A program made the translations under genes and the position numbers. Positions 26,414 through 34,406 of a stretch of 51,500 nt of DNA are shown piece by piece. This stretch comes from Mesobacillus sp. AQ2 (GTDB lineage Bacteria > Bacillota > Bacilli > Bacillales > Cytobacillaceae). The stretch covers positions 252,501-304,000 of the forward strand of contig NZ_CP126080.1 of NCBI RefSeq assembly GCF_030122805.1. The letters run 5' to 3'. Under the pieces are notes generated by a model. That model made no database searches. It was not told the origin of the DNA and was given only the letters and a program-made list of their open reading frames with translations. Every line of letters begins with the position of its first letter. The first letter of the stretch is position 1.

Positions 26414-27010
26414 TCAACAAGTTGGAGCATCAGCATCTTTTTCGGAAGATTTACTATGGTCCTGAGAAATTTGACTATCAACCGGATCATCAGATGAGTT
26501 GCTGTTTTCCTCGGAAAGAGAGCTGTCAGTCGCATTATCAATGGCACTGCTGTCATTTTGCGCGAGTGCACTATCCGTAGGAGCATTTGCTGAACTGCTC
26601 CCGCCCTGTGCAATGCTGCTGTTAGTAGGGTCATCTGCAGCGTTACTGTGATCCTGAGCAACAGCGCTATTAACCGGGTCATCGACTGCGTTACTGTGTT
26701 TTACAGCAACCGCAGAATGGTCTACATGGCCGATGGAGATTTGTTCAGGGTTTTGATGCTGGCTTAAATTAAGATGGAGATTGAGCTGAAGAGGATAGTT
26801 CTGTAAGATGTTCTGCAGCTTGCTGTTAAAATCCCGACCTGAATGCGTTTCTATGAGAGTCGAAAGGTTCTTGTTGATTTCCTTCTTCAGTCTTGGCTCC
26901 AGATATTCAGCCATCATCTTTTTGAATTCTTTCCTGATTTTCTTCGTTAATTCACCAGACAGCTCCTCCAGGATTTCTTTCTTCATTTGTTCCTTAGTCC
27001 ATTTATCCAT
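26414..27010 (-). CDS. 16-residue-repeat protein, paralogue 1 (with N-terminal helical domain)
   Basis: I do not recognise this 198-aa protein. Residues 1-85 are a charged, helical segment (MDKWTKEQMKKEILEEL then further Lys/Glu heptads), likely a coiled-coil. Then comes the cap ISIGHVDHSAVAVKH, shared with its two neighbours. Five 16-residue repeats follow, of the form S-N-A-x-D-D-P-x-x-S-A-V-A-Q-x-x, and then a short tail ending in Cys. The small, alternating Ala/Val/Ser pattern suggests a beta-solenoid or beta-roll with one coil per repeat. There is no signal peptide. AGAGGTGA precedes ATG 27010. Third gene of the minus-strand trio. Confidence 0.7.
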   Translation of the reverse strand: MDKWTKEQMKKEILEELSGELTKKIRKEFKKMMAEYLEPRLKKEINKNLSTLIETHSGRDFNSKLQNILQNYPLQLNLHLNLSQHQNPEQISIGHVDHSAVAVKHSNAVDDPVNSAVAQDHSNAADDPTNSSIAQGGSSSANAPTDSALAQNDSSAIDNATDSSLSEENSNSSDDPVDSQISQDHSKSSEKDADAPTC

Positions 27011-27055
27011 AAAATTCACCTCTTTTTCTAATACTTCTCAGCGGCTGGAAATGAC

Positions 27056-27098
27056 ACAATCGATCCCCACTGCACATGGGCTGTGGGGGATCGATTGT
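27056..27098. terminator. Perfect 13-bp hairpin between repeat-protein genes
   Basis: ACAATCGATCCCC (27056-27068) and GGGGATCGATTGT (27086-27098) are exact complements around a 17-nt loop. It follows the stop of paralogue 2 by 12 nt. No good T-run follows on the minus strand, so it may be a weak terminator or an mRNA-stabilising stem that sets the ratio of paralogue 1. Confidence 0.55.
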
Positions 27099-27109
27099 TA
27101 TTTCTTATT

Positions 27110-27460
27110 TTAAAAAACTTCCGTGGACTTGCTGTCGTCGAGGGCGACAGAGCTGTCGAAAGGATTGTCGGATGCATTGCTGTCGTCTTGAGCAAGAGCA
27201 CTATCGAGAGTATTATCCGCAGAATTGCTCTTACCCTGTGCAACTGAAGAATCAACAGGATTTTCAGCTGCATTGCTCTTTCCTTGAGCAACAGAACTGC
27301 TTACCGGGTTATCTGAAGCATTACTGAACCTTTGAGCAACGGCACTTGTATCGGGGTTGTCGGATGCGCTGCTGCCTTTTAATGCAACGGCTCCATTTTC
27401 AATGTAGCCAATAGCAAATTGCTTGCAGCTTTGGGACTTGTTTTTTTCATCTTTGTACAT
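27110..27460 (-). CDS. 16-residue-repeat protein, paralogue 2
   Basis: A 116-aa protein of unknown function made almost entirely of the repeat domain. A short polar N-terminus (MYKDEKNKSQSCKQ) leads to the cap FAIGYIENGAVALKG, then five 16-residue repeats such as SNASDNPVSSSVAQGK, and a 7-residue tail SKSTEVF. The last repeat and tail are nearly identical to paralogue 3, pointing to a recent duplication. No signal peptide, one Cys. AGGAGTGAATTTAG precedes the ATG, matching the leader of paralogue 3. It lies 38 bp after paralogue 3, so they are probably cotranscribed. Confidence 0.7.
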   Translation of the reverse strand: MYKDEKNKSQSCKQFAIGYIENGAVALKGSSASDNPDTSAVAQRFSNASDNPVSSSVAQGKSNAAENPVDSSVAQGKSNSADNTLDSALAQDDSNASDNPFDSSVALDDSKSTEVF

Positions 27461-27498
27461 CTAAATTCACTCCTTTTTTTTACTAGTAATGAACCATT

Positions 27499-27945
27499 TT
27501 AAAAAATCTCTTTGGCCTTGCTGTCATCCAGTGCAACAGCGCTGTCGAATGGATCGTCAGAAGCGTTGCTGTCATCCTGAGCCAGGGCACTGTTATCAGT
27601 GTCGTTTGCAGAGCTGCTCTTATCCTGGGAAACAGAACTATTCGTTCCGTCATCCAATGAATTGCTTTGGCCCTGTGCAACAGCACTGTCATCTGGATTG
27701 CCAGAAGCATTACTGTAATCCTGTGCAACGGCACTATTGGTTGGGTTATCTGATGCATTACTGTCATCGATGGCAATGGCCCCATTAGTGATGTAGCCAA
27801 TCGCGATCTGCTCTGGTTCCTGCTCCTGCTTATACCACTTTTTATCCTCTTTCTTGTCGCATTTGTCTTTCTTTTTGGATTTTTTGCGGTCTTTTTCGGG
27901 ATAATCCCACTGTGGCATTGGATACTTCTTGTACTCTCTATACAT
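27499..27945 (-). CDS. 16-residue-repeat protein, paralogue 3 (basic N-terminus)
   Basis: A 148-aa protein of unknown function. The first ~45 residues are rich in Lys, Tyr and Trp (YREYKKYPMPQWDY, then KKSKKKDKCDKKEDKK), quite different from the other two. The shared cap IAIGYITNGAIAIDD follows, then five 16-residue repeats and the tail SKAKEIF. I chose ATG 27945 with AAAGGAG 8 nt upstream; a GTG at 27954 is too close to that site. First gene of the trio, read away from the SoxB-like gene. The basic head could bind an anionic polymer or surface. Confidence 0.7.
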   Translation of the reverse strand: MYREYKKYPMPQWDYPEKDRKKSKKKDKCDKKEDKKWYKQEQEPEQIAIGYITNGAIAIDDSNASDNPTNSAVAQDYSNASGNPDDSAVAQGQSNSLDDGTNSSVSQDKSSSANDTDNSALAQDDSNASDDPFDSAVALDDSKAKEIF

Positions 27946-28307
27946 TTCATTCACTCCTTTTTACTAGATTCCTTAGCATTATATTTTCGTTTCTTTTTTT
28001 TGAATGGACAAACAAACTAATTGGTTTTTAAAAATGTAAAATGTACGTTTGTATCAGTAAAGCCCCGATTTTCATTTGCTGCCAGATAATAGCAGGCAGG
28101 CCGTTTAGTTTTGGAGTAAAGTCAGCAAGTTTTTCGCAGGAATAACTTACAATTACAAACTGATATTCATGTTAATAACTATTCTGGATAAATATAACTA
28201 TTTTCAGGAATGTAATGACCACCAAAACATTGATAAATAAAGCCTTTTTTATAAAATTAATGATAACTGAATTATTAGGTAAAAAGACTGAATATTAAGA
28301 ATCGTCG
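27946..28307. other. Divergent spacer, little recognised
   Basis: This spacer lies between paralogue 3 and the SoxB-like gene. On the minus strand a TATAAT (27984-27979) lies about 35 bp before the paralogue 3 start, but no matching -35 is seen. The rest is AT-rich with no RNA fold or small gene that I can support. Confidence 0.4.
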
Positions 28308-28336
28308 TTGACTTTATTAAATACCGCTGATAGTAT
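28308..28336 (+). promoter_or_regulatory. Sigma-A promoter of the SoxB/DsrE unit
   Basis: TTGACT (28308-28313), a 17-bp spacer and TAGTAT (28331-28336) form a near-consensus promoter about 90 bp before the start codon. Confidence 0.7.
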
Positions 28337-28426
28337 CCTGAACTGACAAGCAAGTTGAAAGGGGAATTGAGATGGCGACTTGAAGATTGCTTGATATATT
28401 TAAATTTTTGAGGGGGAAATACAAAG

Positions 28427-30254
28427 TTGAAGACTTCCATTTATCGTAAAGTGGCTGCAAGTATTATAACAGTCGCTTTTTTAACCACTGGGTATACAGC
28501 TTATGCAAACCTGACCGAATTAAAAGAGAATAGACATGCAAATCCTTTGGAGGGGGAAGAGCATATTCAACAGTCGGGCTGGGATGAAAGCGCTGACAAA
28601 TCGGTGACACTTATGCAGCTTGGAGACCTTCATGGGCATCTTATACCCAGGAAAAACCTTAATACCGAAAACTTTGAAGGGACTGTGGGCGGGCTTGCCC
28701 GAATTGCAACGGTAATCAAGGAAATTAGAAAAGAATCTTCCCAAAACCTGTTGTTTAACATAGGGGACACACTCCATGGCGGAGCAGAGGCACTTTATAC
28801 TGAGGGCAAGGCAATGACAGATATTTTAGATAAATGGCGGATTGATGGGTATGCTTCTGGAAACTGGGATTTTCTTTATGGAACCGAACGCTATCTTGAT
28901 CTTTTCGAGAATGGGCGCTGGGGAGCTGTCGCGGCAAATCTATATTACGAGGGCGAGCCATACGCCGACAAGGCTGGTGAGCGGGTCCTTCCGCCTTACC
29001 GGGTAATCAAGCGGGCTGGTCTTAGTGTGGGAATTGTAGGTTTTACAAGTGAACGCGGACCAACTGTTGGAACAAGCACGACAAAAGGTTTCCGGTTTAC
29101 TGGGGAAGGTGAAGAATTGCCTGAAATGATTCATGAATTGCGTGAAAAAGAAAAGGTAGACTTAATCATCATGATTTCTGAGCTCGGTCTGGCCAAGAAT
29201 CTTCAGCTGGCAAACCGCTATCCTGGGGTAGACGTTCTTCTGTCAGCGGATATGCATGAAGAGACTCCTAGGCTGATTGAGACAAAGTCAGGCACCCTTG
29301 TTTCCGAGGTGAGCCATGATGGAATAGCTGTCGGGCAGCTTGATCTCCAGGTAGGAGAAGAGGGCATTACAGGCTGGCGCTATGAATTACATAAAATCGA
29401 CGAAAGCATAAAAGAGGATGAAGGCACTTCAAAACTAGTCGAAAAGGAACGAGCCATGTTTGTGAAAGGCAAAGGGTTTCACTCACACGAAAAATCCAAT
29501 AAATAAGACAATTTTGTATAAACCTATTGATACAGTTATTGGTGAGGCAAAAAAACCTCTCTATCGAGGGAATTTTTCTGATCATGAAATGCCGGGTGTA
29601 GTGGAGGGTTCTTCTCATAACTTCCTGGCAGATGTGTTCCGGAAAGAAGCTGGAGCCGACATTGGCACAATCCGGGGTTTTCGTTATGGGACCCACGTTG
29701 CAACTGGCGATATCCGTCTGGAGGATATTTATCACTTTATCCCGGTGGCCCCTTTCATTGCGAAGGGAACGATAACAGGGAGCCAGCTTCACGACCAGAT
29801 AGAGAGGAGCCTGAACGGCTCACTAAATCCGGATCCATTCAAATGGACAGGAGGATGGGTCCAGGCATACAGCGGTGTTCGTTATGAACTTGATCCATAT
29901 GCTCCTGCCTTCGGTAAAGCAAGTAATATTGAGATATTTGATCAAAAGAAAAGAATCTGGCAGCCTCTTGATATGGACAAACAGTACACTGTTGCCGGGT
30001 ATTGGTATCCAGGCCGGCCGGATGACATTGGAACTGGACTTAAGATCAATGATAATGCTCAGACAGTAAATGGTCCTGACGGCAATCCGCTGGACGCGAC
30101 CGAAGTAGTGGCAAGATACTTATCTAAAAATCAGGCGGATCCTGAATTGGGGCGAGTTAAGCTACTTCATAAGCTGCCTGAACCAGCCTTTGGAAATAGG
30201 GAAATCCAGCCACTGAATGGAGTGCCTGAAAGAGTCGGTACAATTCAAAACTAA
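28427..30254 (+). pseudogene. SoxB/5'-nucleotidase-like secreted metallophosphoesterase, frameshifted
   Basis: Two frames make one protein. Frame A (28427-29506) starts at TTG with AGGGGGA upstream. It has a signal peptide ending AYA and a calcineurin-like N-domain with DLHGHL, GDTLHGG and GNWDF. Frame B (from about 29490 to 30254) carries the 5'-nucleotidase C-domain: PIDTVIGEAKKPLYRG, GSSHNFLADVF, FIPVAPF. Removing one A from the A5 run at 29490-29494 joins them as HENPINKTILYKPIDTVIG. GNWDF with following YG resembles the SoxB motif HWEFTYG. Two usual metal-ligand histidines are replaced (SH by SE, GHTH by ADMH). It is either a pseudogene, a base-calling error, or a two-part product; I favour one of the first two. 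Confidence 0.75.
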
Positions 30255-30288
30255 GATTCATACCCATTACTAGATAGGAGAGATCAAC

Positions 30289-30765
30289 ATGCGAGAGAAG
30301 ATAGTCTTTATTGTAATGACAGCATTGCTTTTAACTACAGGCCTTTCCTGGGCTGCAGCCAAAACAGACGGAGAAACGGGACGGCCAAGTACGACGCCGC
30401 AGGGACATTATCAGGTTGTCTGGCAGGTCTCTGATCCTGCTGGAACAAATGAAAGCACTTGGGCTGGAGTTTTGAACAATATTGAAAATTCACTTTCTGA
30501 AATCGGTGAGGACAAAATGGAGATTGAAGTGGTAGCTTTCGGAGCAGGCATCCATATGCTTAGCAAGGAAAAAAGTTCTCCAGAGCTTCAAGAGCGTATC
30601 CGGAAACTTCAAGAACGAGGCGTGGTATTTGCAGCCTGCGCAAACTCAATGGCGAAAAACGGCTATGTTATGGAAGATATGGTCGAGGGAGCAATCCAAG
30701 TGCCATCAGGAGCAGCAGAAGTGATTCGCAAACAGCGACAGGGCTGGATTTATATGCAGTCTTGA
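30289..30765 (+). CDS. Secreted DsrE/DsrF-like sulfur-relay family protein
   Basis: A 158-aa protein with an N-terminal signal segment (residues 1-23, ending SWAAA) followed by a DsrE-like fold: YQVVWQVSDP, a central VLNNIENSL helix, IEVVAFGAGIHML, and GVVFAACANSMAKNG. The Cys in AACANSM sits where DsrE-type proteins keep a reactive cysteine. Such proteins bind or transfer sulfane sulfur, or act in redox. It follows the SoxB-like gene by 34 bp and is closed by a hairpin, so the two form one unit. A sulfur-related role outside the membrane is inferred; no other sox genes are in the window. Confidence 0.75.
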   Translation: MREKIVFIVMTALLLTTGLSWAAAKTDGETGRPSTTPQGHYQVVWQVSDPAGTNESTWAGVLNNIENSLSEIGEDKMEIEVVAFGAGIHMLSKEKSSPELQERIRKLQERGVVFAACANSMAKNGYVMEDMVEGAIQVPSGAAEVIRKQRQGWIYMQS

Positions 30766-30789
30766 TCATTAATAACTTTTTATATTAGG

Positions 30790-30816
30790 AGGACTCTCAT
30801 CAATGAGGGTCCTTTT
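30790..30816 (+). terminator. Terminator of the SoxB/DsrE unit
   Basis: AGGACTCTCAT (30790-30800), loop CA and ATGAGGGTCCT (30803-30813) form an 11-bp stem with one G-U pair, followed by TTTT. Confidence 0.75.
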
Positions 30817-31017
30817 AGTTAAGTGAATTTGTATTGCTTCCGAAAATTATTGCTTATATAATAATAAAGTTTAAATTTACTATTGTCTGACATTTTAGCA
30901 CGTGTTAATATCAGAATATTAAAAATAATAAGAAAAACATTCCTAAGGAGGATTGGCAGCTTTTTCATTCACCAAGAAGATACATAACTATTTTTATGAA
31001 TTTGGGGAGGATGAAGG

Positions 31018-32013
31018 ATGAAAAAGAGTTTGGCTGTTTTATTGAGTGGTGCGATGCTGATGCTTGCCGCGTGCGGCGGGGGTGGTAACCAGGCGAGCGG
31101 AGAGAAGAAGGAAAAGACGGTGAAAATCGGGATTACCCAGATTGTGGAGCACCCTTCTCTTGATGCTGCGAGGGAAGGATTTATCGCTGCCCTTAAGGAT
31201 GCCGGTTATGAAGAAGGCAAGAACCTGGAGATCGATTACCAGAATGCCCAGGGTGACATGAATAACAATGCGTCGATTGCCCAAAAGTTTGTTTCAGATA
31301 AAAGTGACCTGATTTTAGCGATTGCGACACCGAGTGCCCAGGCAGCAGTCCAGGCGACGAAGGAAATCCCGATTCTGTTCACTGCGATCACGGATCCTGT
31401 CGGCGCTGAACTCGTCCAGTCAATGGAGAAGCCGGGCGGAAATGCGACTGGAACCTCTGACACACATCCTGATGCCATCAAGAATACCATTGCTGCCATC
31501 AAAAAGTTCGTCCCGGGAGCGAAGAAGGTCGGAATTATTTACAACAATGGTGAACCCAATTCGGTGGTGAATGTTAAAAACGCTAAGGAAGCTTTGGAGG
31601 CTGAAGGACTGGAAGCCGTTGAATCGACGATTTCGACAAGTTCTGAAGTGAAGCAGGCAGCCGAGTCGATGGTTGGACGTGTAGATGTCCTGTATATTCC
31701 AAAGGATAATACCGTCGTTGCGGCGCTTGAGTCGGTAATCACTGTTGCGAATGATAAAGATATTCCTATGTTCGCGGGGGAAGGTGATTCAGTGAAACGG
31801 GGAGCATTCGCATCCTATGGGCTGGATTATCATGACCTTGGCTATACCACTGGAAAAATGGCAGTGGAGATCCTTGAAGGCAAAAAGCCGGCTGACATCC
31901 CGGTTGGTTACCCTGAAAAGCTTGAGCTGGTCGTTAATAAAAAGGCAGCTGAAGAAGAAGGAATCACGCTGACAGATGAGTTGCTGAAGGACGCAAAAGT
32001 TGTAGGAGAATAA
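31018..32013 (+). CDS. ABC transporter substrate-binding lipoprotein (TrpX-type, PF04392-like)
   Basis: A 331-aa lipoprotein with lipobox LAAC (Cys19) and a Gly-rich spacer. The mature part has the ABC_sub_bind pattern: KIGITQIVEHPSLDAAREGF, ATPSAQAAVQATKEIPILFTAITDPVGA, VGIIYNNGEPNS, and YIPKDNTV. Relatives bind tryptophan or other amino acids in Firmicutes, normally with a permease and an ATPase gene right behind. Here the next gene is a lipase after a hairpin, so the protein is an orphan that would need a remote transporter. No T-box leader was recognised. GGGGAGG precedes the ATG. Confidence 0.85.
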   Translation: MKKSLAVLLSGAMLMLAACGGGGNQASGEKKEKTVKIGITQIVEHPSLDAAREGFIAALKDAGYEEGKNLEIDYQNAQGDMNNNASIAQKFVSDKSDLILAIATPSAQAAVQATKEIPILFTAITDPVGAELVQSMEKPGGNATGTSDTHPDAIKNTIAAIKKFVPGAKKVGIIYNNGEPNSVVNVKNAKEALEAEGLEAVESTISTSSEVKQAAESMVGRVDVLYIPKDNTVVAALESVITVANDKDIPMFAGEGDSVKRGAFASYGLDYHDLGYTTGKMAVEILEGKKPADIPVGYPEKLELVVNKKAAEEEGITLTDELLKDAKVVGE

Positions 32014-32021
32014 TAGTCTGA

Positions 32022-32047
32022 GAGCCTGCCGGGTTGGCGGGTTCTTC
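32022..32047 (+). terminator. Probable terminator of the lipoprotein gene
   Basis: GAGCCTGCC (32022-32030), loop GGGTT and GGCGGGTTC (32036-32044) pair with G-U wobbles. The T-tract is weak. Confidence 0.5.
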
Positions 32048-32166
32048 TTGTTCAAGAAGTGAGATAATACTATCTTCCCAATCAAAATGAAGCAAAGTAC
32101 CCTTCTAATCCAACATGCTTTTTAATATTTTTAAATGATGTGTGTAAAAAGGAGGAGGGGTAAAGT

Positions 32167-33624
32167 TTGAGAAGGAGCAAAAGGATTATGTCATTATTAA
32201 TGGTTTTATTGTTGATGGTTCCTGTTGCCGCTAAAGCAGGTGATCTGGGCGGGGGTTCCTCCGGGGTTCCAGGCACATGGTATCTGGGGGCAGATCCTTC
32301 CTGGATTGATCCGGCTAAATCGCCGATCGTCTTCATTCATGGATATAACAGTTCGGCCTCCGTGTGGTGGGACGGCAATGATATGTATGAGACTGCACTG
32401 GCCAATGGCTATCAGACAGCATTTATCGATTTATACCCCGAAAAGGACATGTGGGAAAATGGAGCGATGCTGGCCGGAAAGCTAAAGCAAATTTATGAGC
32501 ATTTCGGCAATAAGAAGCTGGTCGTGGTCGGCCACAGTAAAGGCGGGGTTGACACACAGACTGCGCTCGTCCACTATGGCGCCCACCAGTATGTTTCAAA
32601 TGTCATCACCCTCTCCGCGCCGCATCATGGCACCCAGCTGTCAGACCTGGCTCACAGCAGTTCTGCCTGGTGGCTTGCGGCATTGCTTGGAAGCAATAAT
32701 GATGCTACACGGTCACTGCAGACTGGAAATATGAGTTATTTCCACAGCATTACCGATAATCACGCGAATGCAGCCAAGAACCGTTATTACACACTGGGCG
32801 GCTATAAATGGGGCTCTTTTGGCAGTGCATTGTACTGGGGTGGGCTTTATTTAAGCAGTTATGGCTCGAATGATGGTGTTGTGACAGTCTCCAGCTCCCG
32901 CTTGCCAGGCGGAACCATCGTCCGGGAAGGAGCCTGGAACCATACAACAGTCCGGGAAGGCTCATATACATTTTCAGTATTCAAACCATATACAATGTCA
33001 GCACAGCCAGCCGCTGCCGGTACATTTTCACCAGAAGAAGCAGTGGCGGAGCCTGATACAACCCAGATTGTCCGAGGCGGGAAATCGGAAAAAGCCATCA
33101 ATGACCGCTTCATCATTGAGGAAGGGGCAGAGCGTTTCCAGATGGCTTTTCTGAGTGAAAAAAAGCTGCCATCACTCAAGCTGAAAGGTCCTGATGGCAA
33201 AGAATACAGCGTGATGAAAATCGAGCAGGACAGCAGTGATTTCTTCAAAGGAGCATGGGTCCACCTGTTTGAAGTCGATCGGCCAAAGGCTGGGATGTGG
33301 AAGGTAAACGGGCCGGGCGCTGCCTACTTGATGGTAGTTGGTATCAATAGCCCGCTTAGTATTGAATTGAAAAAAGACCAAAGCCAGAAGATGAAAGCTT
33401 CTTATAAAACAAACTGGATCAAATTTGACCATGACAATGAAAAGAAACTCAAAGAAGCAGGTAAAGGTGTTAAAGCAGGCAAAATCGCCGATGGGGATTT
33501 TGACCAGCCTGGCGTTTACAACCTGACAACAGAAGTCACCGGAGTTGACAGTAAAGGGAAACCATTCGAACGGACGATCGTTGAATCGATCTATGTTGAC
33601 GAAAATGGAAAGATTCACAGATAA
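32167..33624 (+). CDS. Secreted triacylglycerol lipase-like alpha/beta hydrolase
   Basis: A 485-aa exported hydrolase. Residues 1-24 are a signal peptide ending AKA. The alpha/beta-hydrolase domain has the oxyanion HGYN (58-61), nucleophile elbow GHSKGG with Ser124, a likely acid in GSNDGVV, and the catalytic His in WNHTTVREG. After residue ~285 comes an extra C-terminal region of about 200 residues that is beta-rich and Lys-rich, perhaps for wall or substrate binding. The fold resembles the family I.4/I.5 Bacillus lipases. Start is TTG 32167 with GGAGGAGGGG upstream. A hairpin at 33635-33660 follows. Confidence 0.85.
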   Translation: MRRSKRIMSLLMVLLLMVPVAAKAGDLGGGSSGVPGTWYLGADPSWIDPAKSPIVFIHGYNSSASVWWDGNDMYETALANGYQTAFIDLYPEKDMWENGAMLAGKLKQIYEHFGNKKLVVVGHSKGGVDTQTALVHYGAHQYVSNVITLSAPHHGTQLSDLAHSSSAWWLAALLGSNNDATRSLQTGNMSYFHSITDNHANAAKNRYYTLGGYKWGSFGSALYWGGLYLSSYGSNDGVVTVSSSRLPGGTIVREGAWNHTTVREGSYTFSVFKPYTMSAQPAAAGTFSPEEAVAEPDTTQIVRGGKSEKAINDRFIIEEGAERFQMAFLSEKKLPSLKLKGPDGKEYSVMKIEQDSSDFFKGAWVHLFEVDRPKAGMWKVNGPGAAYLMVVGINSPLSIELKKDQSQKMKASYKTNWIKFDHDNEKKLKEAGKGVKAGKIADGDFDQPGVYNLTTEVTGVDSKGKPFERTIVESIYVDENGKIHR

Positions 33625-33634
33625 ACAAAGGGGG

Positions 33635-33660
33635 CGGCTGGCATGGGCCAGCTGTTTCTT
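33635..33660 (+). terminator. Terminator of the lipase gene
   Basis: CGGCTGGC (33635-33642), loop ATGG and GCCAGCTG (33647-33654) form an 8-bp stem with one G-U pair, followed by a T-rich tract. Confidence 0.65.
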
Positions 33661-33816
33661 ATTTACAGGAATGAAATTCTTTTAATAGCCTGTTCTGCCT
33701 ACTGCCATTATCTATGCTGTGTCTTAATGACTAATTTTCACATAAATGATGGAGTGGCGGAGTTGCCGTCCGATATAGAAGATAAGCAGAGTTTTTAACA
33801 TCAGGAGGAGAAAGTG

Positions 33817-34191
33817 ATGCACGTTTTGGATTTGATTGCCAGGATCAACAATCGTGTCGAGGAATTGGATTTTGCTGCTGCGAGATTGTATATGGAAGAG
33901 AACATTGAAATCCTTAATGAGAACCGCAGCCATTTAAAGTCGAATGCCAGAGAGTTGCTTGAATTTTTGACAAAACGCATGGAAGCCGGCCAACAGCCGC
34001 TAACCAGGAAGGACATGGCAGTCATTAATGCTGTGAACAACTATGCATCCAAATTTGACTTGCGAGGTTTGAAGGTAGTCATCAAGGATCACTCGCTGCT
34101 GTTTTTGCGGAGCGATATCGAATCGTATTTGAACACAGACGCGAGGATCATTCTCGAGGGCATGGGTGCGATTCCAAAGGCTGCAAGCTAA
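33817..34191 (+). CDS. Conserved small alpha-helical protein of unknown function
   Basis: I do not recognise this 124-aa cytosolic protein. It is predicted to be almost wholly helical (MHVLDLIARINNRVEEL, AARLYMEENIEILNEN, LKSNARELLEFLTKRMEAG), with no Cys, signal peptide or membrane segment. The helix-turn pattern of paired amphipathic helices hints at a repeat-like adaptor, but no motif decides this. AGGAGGAG lies 6 nt before ATG 33817; a GTG just in front is less likely. It has its own hairpin terminator and precedes the MoxR operon. Confidence 0.65.
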   Translation: MHVLDLIARINNRVEELDFAAARLYMEENIEILNENRSHLKSNARELLEFLTKRMEAGQQPLTRKDMAVINAVNNYASKFDLRGLKVVIKDHSLLFLRSDIESYLNTDARIILEGMGAIPKAAS

Positions 34192-34214
34192 ATAGATAAA
34201 TAGATGAAATGTTG

Positions 34215-34247
34215 ACGGCCTCTCAATTGAAGGCCGTTTTCTCTTTT
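34215..34247 (+). terminator. Terminator of the small helical protein gene
   Basis: ACGGCCT (34215-34221) and AGGCCGT (34231-34237) enclose a 9-nt loop and are followed by TTTCTCTTTTT. Confidence 0.75.
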
Positions 34248-34406
34248 TATGAAACTTTCTTTTACGAATTCACGTCTATCGCAAAGCAGAAATATTTTCA
34301 TAACAGCAATTACAGGATTTTGACAGAAAAATAGAGAATATAGACTTATTGGAAATAAAAATAAAACGTATTTTCGTAGATAAATAGATATAAGGGGGAA
34401 ATTTCA

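Noticed and set aside
26414..27010. Collagen-like or BclA-type protein in the repeat cluster
   Set aside because: There are no Gly-X-Y triplets; the period is 16 residues with Ser-Ala-Val-Ala-Gln blocks.
26414..27945. Regular 48-nt DNA repeats that could look like a CRISPR or minisatellite array
   Set aside because: The repeats are in frame, vary at codon third positions and lie inside three genes with ribosome-binding sites. They have no unique spacers and no cas genes nearby.
30817..31017. A T-box leader before the TrpX-like gene
   Set aside because: No specifier loop or T-box consensus with antiterminator is seen; only a ribosome-binding site and AT-rich sequence.
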